A stretch of 64,000 nucleotides of DNA from Cymbidium sinense (Eukaryota; Streptophyta; Magnoliopsida; Asparagales; Orchidaceae). The notes beneath the pieces were generated by a model, which saw nothing but the letters and a program-made list of their open reading frames with translations, did no database searches and was not told the DNA's origin. Position 1 is the stretch's first letter. Every line of letters starts with the position of its first letter. The position numbers and the translations under genes are program-made. This document shows positions 57,900-64,000 of the stretch, in pieces. Where the stretch lies: the NCBI GenBank assembly GCA_021442155.1, contig CM038215.1:4860976-4924975 (forward strand). Reading direction: 5' to 3'.

Positions 57900-58780
57900 A
57901 ATCACTCACTCTTATTAATGATTTGATCACCTAAAGTCACAACACTATCACTAAAACTTCTCCAACTAAAATTACACTCCATATATTCAGTTTTAGATCT
58001 ACTTAAATAAAAACCTTTAGACTCTAAAGTTTACCTCCATAATTCAAGTTTTTGTTGGACTTCCTCTCTAGCCTTACCAACAAGAAGAATGTCATCAGCA
58101 AAAAGCATACACCAAGGTACATCTTCTTGTAAATGCCTCATAAGAACATCCATAACTAAAGTAAAAAAAGATAAGGGCTTAAGGTTGATCCTTGTAATCC
58201 AATGAAATAGGAAAATATTTTGTCAATCCTCCTTATGTTTGGACACAAGTACTAGTATACATATCCTTAATGACTTGAATATAACCAATATTAACTCCTT
58301 TCTATTCTAGAACTCTCCAAAGAACATCTCTTGAGACTTTATCATAAGCTTTCTCTAAATCAATAAATATCATATGTAGATCCTTCTTACTTTCTCTATG
58401 CTTCTCCATCAAACCTCTTAACAAATGTATAGCATCCATAGTAGATCTACAGGCATGAAACCAAAGATTGTGAGAAACTTACGTATCACATCGTAACATG
58501 CTCAATTACTCTCTCCCATAATATTAATGTATGGTACATTAACTTAATTCCTCCATAATTTGCACACTCTTGTGCATCACCTTTATTCCTAAATATAGGA
58601 ACCAACAAACTCTTTCTCTCTCATCTGGCATCTTTTTAGTCTTTAAAATAACATTAAAAAGATTTGTAAGCCTAGAAATTCCTTGATCTCCTAAACATTT
58701 CCACACATCTATTGGAATATTATCCGGTCCTATTGCTTTTCCACATTTCATTTTCTTTAAAGCTTCACTAACTTGATTTA
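57900..58780 (-). pseudogene. RTE reverse transcriptase with FADD box
   Basis: RT blocks on the minus strand: MKCGKAIGPDNIPIDVWKCL from 58,751, TNLFNVILKTKKMPDE, RGIK-like residues after a shift, [19 protein letters not shown] at about 58,379-58,320 and WCMLFADDILL with FADD at 58,091-58,102. Both catalytic blocks (D of IDLEKAYD and DD of FADD) are intact. Frameshifts and stops between blocks disable it. Confidence 0.9.
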
Positions 58781-59335
58781 CTAATCTGATGATAAAATGA
58801 AATTCTCTATTTTTTTGTTTAGGGTATTAAGGTTGCTAAAATCAATCGTACTTTCAGATCCTTCATTGAAAAGTTTATCAAAATACCTCATCCACCTATT
58901 TTCAACATCTTTTTCTAAGAAAAGCACTTTATTATTTTCATCCTTAATACACCTCACTTGAACTATGTCTTTACTTCTCCTATCTCTTTGGTTGGCTAAC
59001 TTATACATACATCTTTCACCTTCTTTGGTATCTAATCTATTGTATAAATCAATAAAAGTTAAATTTTTTGCATCGTATATTGCTTTCTTAGAATCTCTAC
59101 CGGCCACTTTATATCTTTCCCAATTCTCCGAGCTTTTACATCTAAACCAAGTTTTATAACAATGCTTCATATTTCTTATCTTTTTTTGCACACTCTAACT
59201 CCACCACTAACTATTCTTATTAAAAGAAGCTTTTCCTTTTGATTCTCCAAGCACATCTTTAGCAACTTGCTTAATTTCACTTGATATTTTTTCCCACATA
59301 ACGTTAGCTTCCTAATGAACATCCCAAATTCTAAT
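58781..59335 (-). pseudogene. RTE linker between endonuclease and RT
   Basis: The 136-codon frame (59,191-58,781) reads KTWFRCKSSENWERYKVAGR, DLYNRLDTKEGERCMYKLAN, DIVQVRCIKDENNKVLF and RWMRYFDKLFNEG. The DLY.RLDTKEGE...Y.LA, V.CIKDE and RW..YF..LFN patterns are diagnostic of RTE linkers upstream of RT. It is the longest uninterrupted part of the ORF. A break separates it from the endonuclease. Confidence 0.88.
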
Positions 59336-60150
59336 TTATTGTAGTTTGCTCTTAAAAATATTTTTATTTGTGTTCTTTCTAATCCTAGGACAATAATTTA
59401 GTTTATTTTTTCTCTTATAACCTTTCATCTTAAAATCTAAAACTAATAGTCGATGTTGGGTACTTAAAATTTCACTTGGAATGACCTTACAATCTTTACT
59501 ATCTAAACGATCTATTTTTCTTATCAGAAAATAATCAATCTGTGTTTTACTAGATCCATTTTTATAAGTAATAATATCTTCATCTCTTTTCTTAAATAAA
59601 GTATTAGCAACTACAAAATCATAAACTAAGGCAAAATCTAATATAGTCTTACCTTCTTCATTAGTCACTCCAAATCCATAACCACCATGAATACTTTTAA
59701 AATCTTCTACCACTCTACCAACATGTCCATTTAAATCTTCCCCAATAAATACTATTTCTTCAAGAGGTATCTTTTGTATTAATCACTCTAATTCATTCCA
59801 AAAATTTTCTTTTGAGCTTACCTCCAAACCTACTTGAGGAGCATAGACACTTATAACATTGATAATCTTAGTATCCACAATAATCTTTAATGCTATAATT
59901 CTATCTCCACATCTATTAATACTTATAACATTATCCTTCAAACTTTTATCTATAATCACACATACACCATTTCTAGTTCAACTTTTACCTGAATACCAAA
60001 GTTTAAAACCTAAACTATCAATCTCCTTGGCCTTCTCCCCAACCCATTTAGTTTCTTGAACACATAAAATATTTATCTTTCTATGAACCATAATATCTAT
60101 TAATTCCATTAATTTACATAAGAGTACCTATATTCCAAGATCCTAACCTA
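59336..60150 (-). pseudogene. RTE endonuclease domain
   Basis: Minus-strand pieces give IDSLGFKLWYSGKS near 60,020, VCVIIDKSLKDNVISINRCG, VINVISVYAPQVGL-like sequence near 59,840, ENFWNELE, EDLNGHVGR near 59,725, then an open 125-codon frame (59,713-59,336) with IHGGYGFGVTNEEGKTILDF, ITYKNGSSKTQIDYFLIRK and STQHRLLVLDFK. These are the RTE endonuclease blocks (VYAPQ.G, GD.NGHVG, HGG.G.G, QIDY.L.R, TQHRLLV.D). The GDLNGH aspartate-bearing block reads EDLNGH here. The enzyme nicks the target strand for insertion. Confidence 0.88.
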
Positions 60151-60408
60151 ATTCTAGTTTCATGGACTAACTTCTTTGCGCATTAGATCCATAATGTGGG
60201 AACCCTTGCTTATTTAACCTGCAGGGTAGATCGTGCTGCACATTTTTCACTATATTCAAGCCATGCAGTAGCCTCTTCCGGGGCTAGCATTAACACAATG
60301 ATTTAAAGGATTCATGTCATGATTATTTAGACAAATTTTATCTTTGGCTATCTACTAGCATAACCCTCCACTTTTTGCATCCGGACTTGGGACCGGCAAT
60401 GGTAGTGT

Positions 60409-60427
60409 TAAAAACTAAGCTAAAATA
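60409..60427. repeat. Target-site duplication, RTE 5' side
   Basis: TAAAAACTAAGCTAAAATA, identical to 57,298-57,316. The satellite core continues from here. Confidence 0.95.
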
Positions 60428-62917
60428 AAATAAATGAAAACTTAAACTAAATTAAAAAAATAAAATAAACCTAAAAATAAAAAACCTAAATAAAATAAAA
60501 CTCAAACGTAAAATAAAAAAGAAAACTAAAACCTAAAAAATAAACCTAAAAATAAAACTTAAAAATAAATAATAAATAAAACCTAAACCCTAAACTAAAG
60601 AAAAAAACCTTAACTTAAAATAAACAAAATAAAATTAACCTAGACCTAAACTAAAATACACTAAACTAAAATAAATAAAACCTAAACCTAAACCTAAAAT
60701 AAACTAAACTTAAACCTAACCCCTAAATAAAATAAAATAAACTAAAAATAAACCTAAACCTAAACTAAAAAATAAAACCTAAAATAATAACCAAAAACTT
60801 AAACCTAAAAAAAAATTAAAAACCTAAACCTAAACTTAAAAATTAAAAATAAAACCTAAATCTAAAAAATAAAATAAAATAAAAAATAAACTAAAAAATA
60901 TAAACTTAACCCTAAAAAATACCAAATAAACTTACTAAAATAAATAATTTAAACTAAATAAAAATAAAATAAACCTAAATAAAATAAAATACTAAATAAA
61001 TAAAATAAACCTAAAACTGCTGGTTTGCTTGGTTTGTAAAACTACCAAAACCCTGAGCCCTACCTACCCCTAAGCTGCGTCACTGATCCACAGGCCCTGG
61101 CTGACCCAGGCCCTCAACTCTGGGCTGGCTGGGCCACTGAGCCCTAAACCCAAGGCATGATCCCTTGACCCCAAACTGACCTAAACCCTACCTAAACTAA
61201 ATCCTAAACCCCAAAGCTCCAGGCCTTAAATCTGGGCTCATGCCTGACTCTGACCCTGAGCCCTAAAAAACTGCACTAAGACCATATGAGCCAATGCATA
61301 AATAAAAGGCAAAATCAACTTAAACTAAAATAAAATAAGACCTAACTAAATTACATAAATAAACCTAACTTAAATAAAATAAAATAAAATAAAATAAAAC
61401 CTAAACTAAAACCTAAACGAAAACCTAAAAATAAAATAAAATAAATAAATAAAAAAATTAAAATAAAATAAATAAACTAAATAAAATTAGTTAAACTAAG
61501 AATAAAAACCAAAATAAAATAAAACTAAATGTAAAATAAAATAAAATAAACCTATAATAAAATAAAATAAAAATAAATAAAACCTAAACCTAAAAATAAA
61601 CCCAAAAGAAATAAATAATAAAACCTAAATCCTAAAATAAACTTAAACCTAAAAAATAAAAATAAAATAAACAAAATAAAATAAACATAAACCTAAAATA
61701 AAATAAACTAAACTAAAATAAATAAAACCTAAACCTAACCCTAAAATAAACTAAACCTAAACTAAATAAAATAAAATAAAATAAAAATAAACCTAAATCT
61801 TAAATAAAAATAAAACCTAAAAATAAAAAGTAAAACCTAAAGCTAAATAAATAAAATGAAAATAAAACTCAACTAAAAAATAAGCATAATCCCTAAACTA
61901 AATAAAATAAAATAAACTAAAATTAATAACCTAAACTAAAATAAATTTACTAAACTAAATAAAAAAATAAACCTAAATAAAAAAAAAGTAAACTAAAATA
62001 AATAAAAAATAAACTAAATATACTAAATAAACCTAAACCTACTAGTTTACTTAATTTAATCGAAAAATAAATAAACCTAAAAGAAAATAAATTTAAAACT
62101 AAATAAAACCTAAACCTTAAAAATAAACCTAATAATAAAATCTAAAATTACAGAAAAAATAAAACCTAAACCCTAAACTAAAAAAGAAAATTAATCCTAA
62201 AATAAAAATGAAATAAAATAAAAACAAAATAAAACCTAAACTAAATAAACTAAACAAAATAAATAAAACCTAAACAAAATCACCTAATACCTAAAATAAA
62301 GTAAATAAAATAAAATAAACAAAATAAACATAAACCTAAACTAAAAATAAAACCTAAAATAAACCTAAAAAAAAAAACCTAAAACCTAATAAAATAAAAT
62401 AAACCTAAAAAAACTTAAACATAAAATAAAATAAAAAATTAAACTCAACTTAAAAATAAACCTAAACATAAAAATAAAAGTAAAATAAAAAAACCTTAAA
62501 CTAAAATAAATAAATTAAACTAAATTTTAAAAAAAATTAACCTAAATGAAAATGAAATAAAGTAAACTAAAATAAAATTAAATAAATATCTTAAAAATAA
62601 ACTAAACCTACTTGGGTTTGTAATTTAAAAAAAGCCAAATCCTAAATCATAAATAATAAACCTACAACCCTAAACCTTCAACCCTAAACCCTAAACCCTA
62701 AACCCTACATCCTAAAAAACTCAAAATCCTAAACCTTAAAAGCATAAACCCTAAAACCCTAAACCCTAAACCTTAAACCCTAACCATAAATCCTAAACCC
62801 TAAACCCTAACCCTAAACCCTAAACCCTGAACAACCTAAACCCTAAACCTAAAGTAACTAAATAAATTAAAAAATAAACCTAAACCCTAAAACCTAATAA
62901 ACCTTAACCTTAACCCT
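60428..62917 (-). repeat. Composite satellite, CCCTAAA polarity, with GC-rich island
   Basis: Core (60,428-61,010), a hinge variant GCTGGTTTGCTTGGTTTG near 61,018, island 5 (61,045-61,300), core (61,300-62,030), a hinge CTACTAGTTTACTTAATTT near 62,040 with no heptamer block after it, a partial core, a second hinge near 62,605, heptamers (62,640-62,835) and the GRP linker (62,835-62,917). Confidence 0.8.
61045..61300. other. GC-rich island 5 in heptamer position
   Basis: It lies directly after a hinge variant that is itself G-shifted (GCTTGGTTTG for ACTTAATTT). Words include CCCTGGCTGACCCAGGCCCT, TGGGCTGGCTGGGCC and CCCTGAGCCC mixed with CCCTAAACC. Confidence 0.6.
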
Positions 62918-63236
62918 AAGAATAGGCAGATGGCAGGAACATCACCTTCAATTAGGCTCATTGTAGATCTGGCGGTGGAGGCGAAGGCATAGGTGGTAGT
63001 TATCGTAGTGGTGGTGGGGGATCTGGAGGTGCTGGTTGATATGGAGATGGTGGACGAAGCAGTGGTGGTTATGGAGGCAGGAGGAGAAGTGGTGGGGGAT
63101 CTGAGGTACTGGTGGATATGCATGCTCATTTTTTATCTTTATCGTCACTTATGTCTTAGAAAACATGGTGTGTTACTTAGTTGATGAAATTAAAAAGAAG
63201 AAATGTTGAATCTGAATTTGTTCTCTCTTAAAAAAT
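62918..63236 (+). pseudogene. GRP 3' fragment, copy 7 (rearranged)
   Basis: The fixed start is present (AAGAATAGGCAG), but the LDG codons are deleted before GRNITFN. The tail reads SGGGGEGIGGSYRSGGGGSG, GAG, stop, YGDGGRSSGGYGGRRRSGGG. At 63,087 a second copy of the GGTGGGGGATCTG segment first seen at about 63,011 begins, and after about 30 bases it jumps straight into the 3'UTR (TGCTCATTTTTTATC at 63,122). So the second half of the tail, the stop and the first part of the 3'UTR are missing. The UTR end (TTGATGAAAT, GAATTTGTTCTCTCTT, A-run) is normal. Confidence 0.85.
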
Positions 63237-64000
63237 AAAATTAAAGTAATAAAAACCAAAACCCTAAACCCTAAACTAAAACTTAAACCCTAAAAACATA
63301 AAGCCACCCTAAACCCTAAACCCAAAACCCTAAACCTAAAACCCAAAACACTTAACCTAAATAAATCCTAAACCCTATAAACCCTAAAACCTAAAACCTA
63401 AATCCTAAACCATAAACCCTAATCCCTAAACACAAAAACCTTAAAAACTAAACCCAATAAAACTTAAAATAAAATTAAAAAAATCCTAAACTAAAATAAA
63501 TTAAAAATAAAATAAAATAAAACATAAACTAAAAACCTAAACTAAGCCTAAACCTAAGAAAATAAAATAAATAATAAGAACTAAACTAAAATAAAATAAA
63601 AAATTAAACTAAAATAAAATAAAAGACTTATATAAAATAAAACTAAACTTAAAATAAAATAAAATAAACCTAACATAAATTAAAATAAAACTAAATAGAA
63701 ACTAAACTTAATAAATAAACCTAAAACAAGTAAAAATAAAACCAACCCTAAACAAAAGAAAAACTAAACTAAAATAAAATAAAATAAACCTAAAACTAAA
63801 CTAAATTAAAATAAATAAAACCTAAACCTAAACCTAAAATAAACTAAACCCATACCTAAATCTAAACAAAATAAAATAAACTAAACTAAAAAATAAAATA
63901 AAACATGGAAAATAAAACCTAAAAAAATAAACTTAAAATAAAAACCTAAAACCTAAACCTAAAATAAAATAAAAAGCACAAACCTAAAATAAAAATAAAA
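63237..64000 (-). repeat. Composite satellite, CCCTAAA polarity, to window edge
   Basis: Heptamers (63,250-63,440) then a reversed core (63,440-64,000) that continues past the window. Confidence 0.85.

Larger units (their letters stand above)
57317..60408 (-). mobile_element. RTE-type LINE, near full length, frame-broken
   Basis: On the minus strand the element begins CACTACCATTGCCGGTCCCA, runs through endonuclease and RT, and ends in a GTTGTTGTTGTTGTTATTG tail. The 3.09 kb length, single ORF, 5' and 3' signatures and short-repeat tail are those of plant RTE LINEs. A 19 bp perfect target-site duplication (57,298-57,316 and 60,409-60,427) proves insertion into existing satellite core. Many stops and frameshifts are present, but endonuclease and RT motifs are easily read. 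Confidence 0.93.

Noticed and set aside
3505..64000. Whole array being a sequencing artefact of telomere reads
   Set aside because: Core word order, hinge motifs, GRP junctions and a perfect RTE target-site duplication within core DNA are too consistent. Only the GC-rich islands remain suspect.

Overview
The window is nuclear DNA of a land plant. The evidence is plant-type telomere heptamers (TTTAGGG), a dual-RNase H Ty3/gypsy element, an L1-type LINE ending in an RNase H domain, an RTE-type LINE with a (TTG)n-like tail, and pieces of a plant RRM glycine-rich RNA-binding protein (GRP) gene. I cannot name the species. I see no intact host gene. Every protein-coding trace is a decayed transposon or a pseudogene fragment.

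Layout. 1-1,860: non-coding repeats, probably an old LTR element. 1,860-3,370: an AT-rich satellite of about 335 bp that runs straight into telomere-like DNA. 3,371-38,047: telomere-derived DNA with the G-rich strand (TTTAGGG) on +, interrupted by a Ty3/gypsy fragment (11,153-18,590, +) and a 9 kb L1 LINE (24,051-32,985, -). At about 38,048 the polarity flips, and from there to 64,000 the + strand is CCCTAAA. That half is interrupted by a 4.8 kb non-coding retroelement piece (46,085-50,868), whose inner part is an inverted relative of 11,153-13,020, and by an RTE LINE (57,317-60,408, -) with a perfect 19 bp target-site duplication.

The telomere-like DNA is not random decay. It is a composite satellite of about 1.15 kb per unit. 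Each unit has a block of degenerate TTTAGGG heptamers (200-450 bp), an A/T-rich hinge containing AATTAAGTAAACTRGTAGG, and a 700-850 bp core of TTTATTTTAGGTTTAGG-like sequence whose word order is kept from unit to unit. In at least nine places the heptamer block holds the same GRP piece: the end of the RRM (NGQNLDGRNITVNQAQSR-like), the glycine-rich tail, the 3'UTR and an A-run. It always starts at the same codon and always has its sense strand on the CCCTAAA strand.

Interpretation. A 5'-truncated GRP transcript (or 3' gene piece) entered a telomere-like array once and was amplified with it. The array was later hit by retroelements and now lies as two opposed halves meeting head to head, which is the arrangement expected of a telomere-telomere fusion or a large inverted duplication. 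Five GC-rich islands in the right half sit where a heptamer block should be, and may be mis-called or badly mutated telomere repeats.
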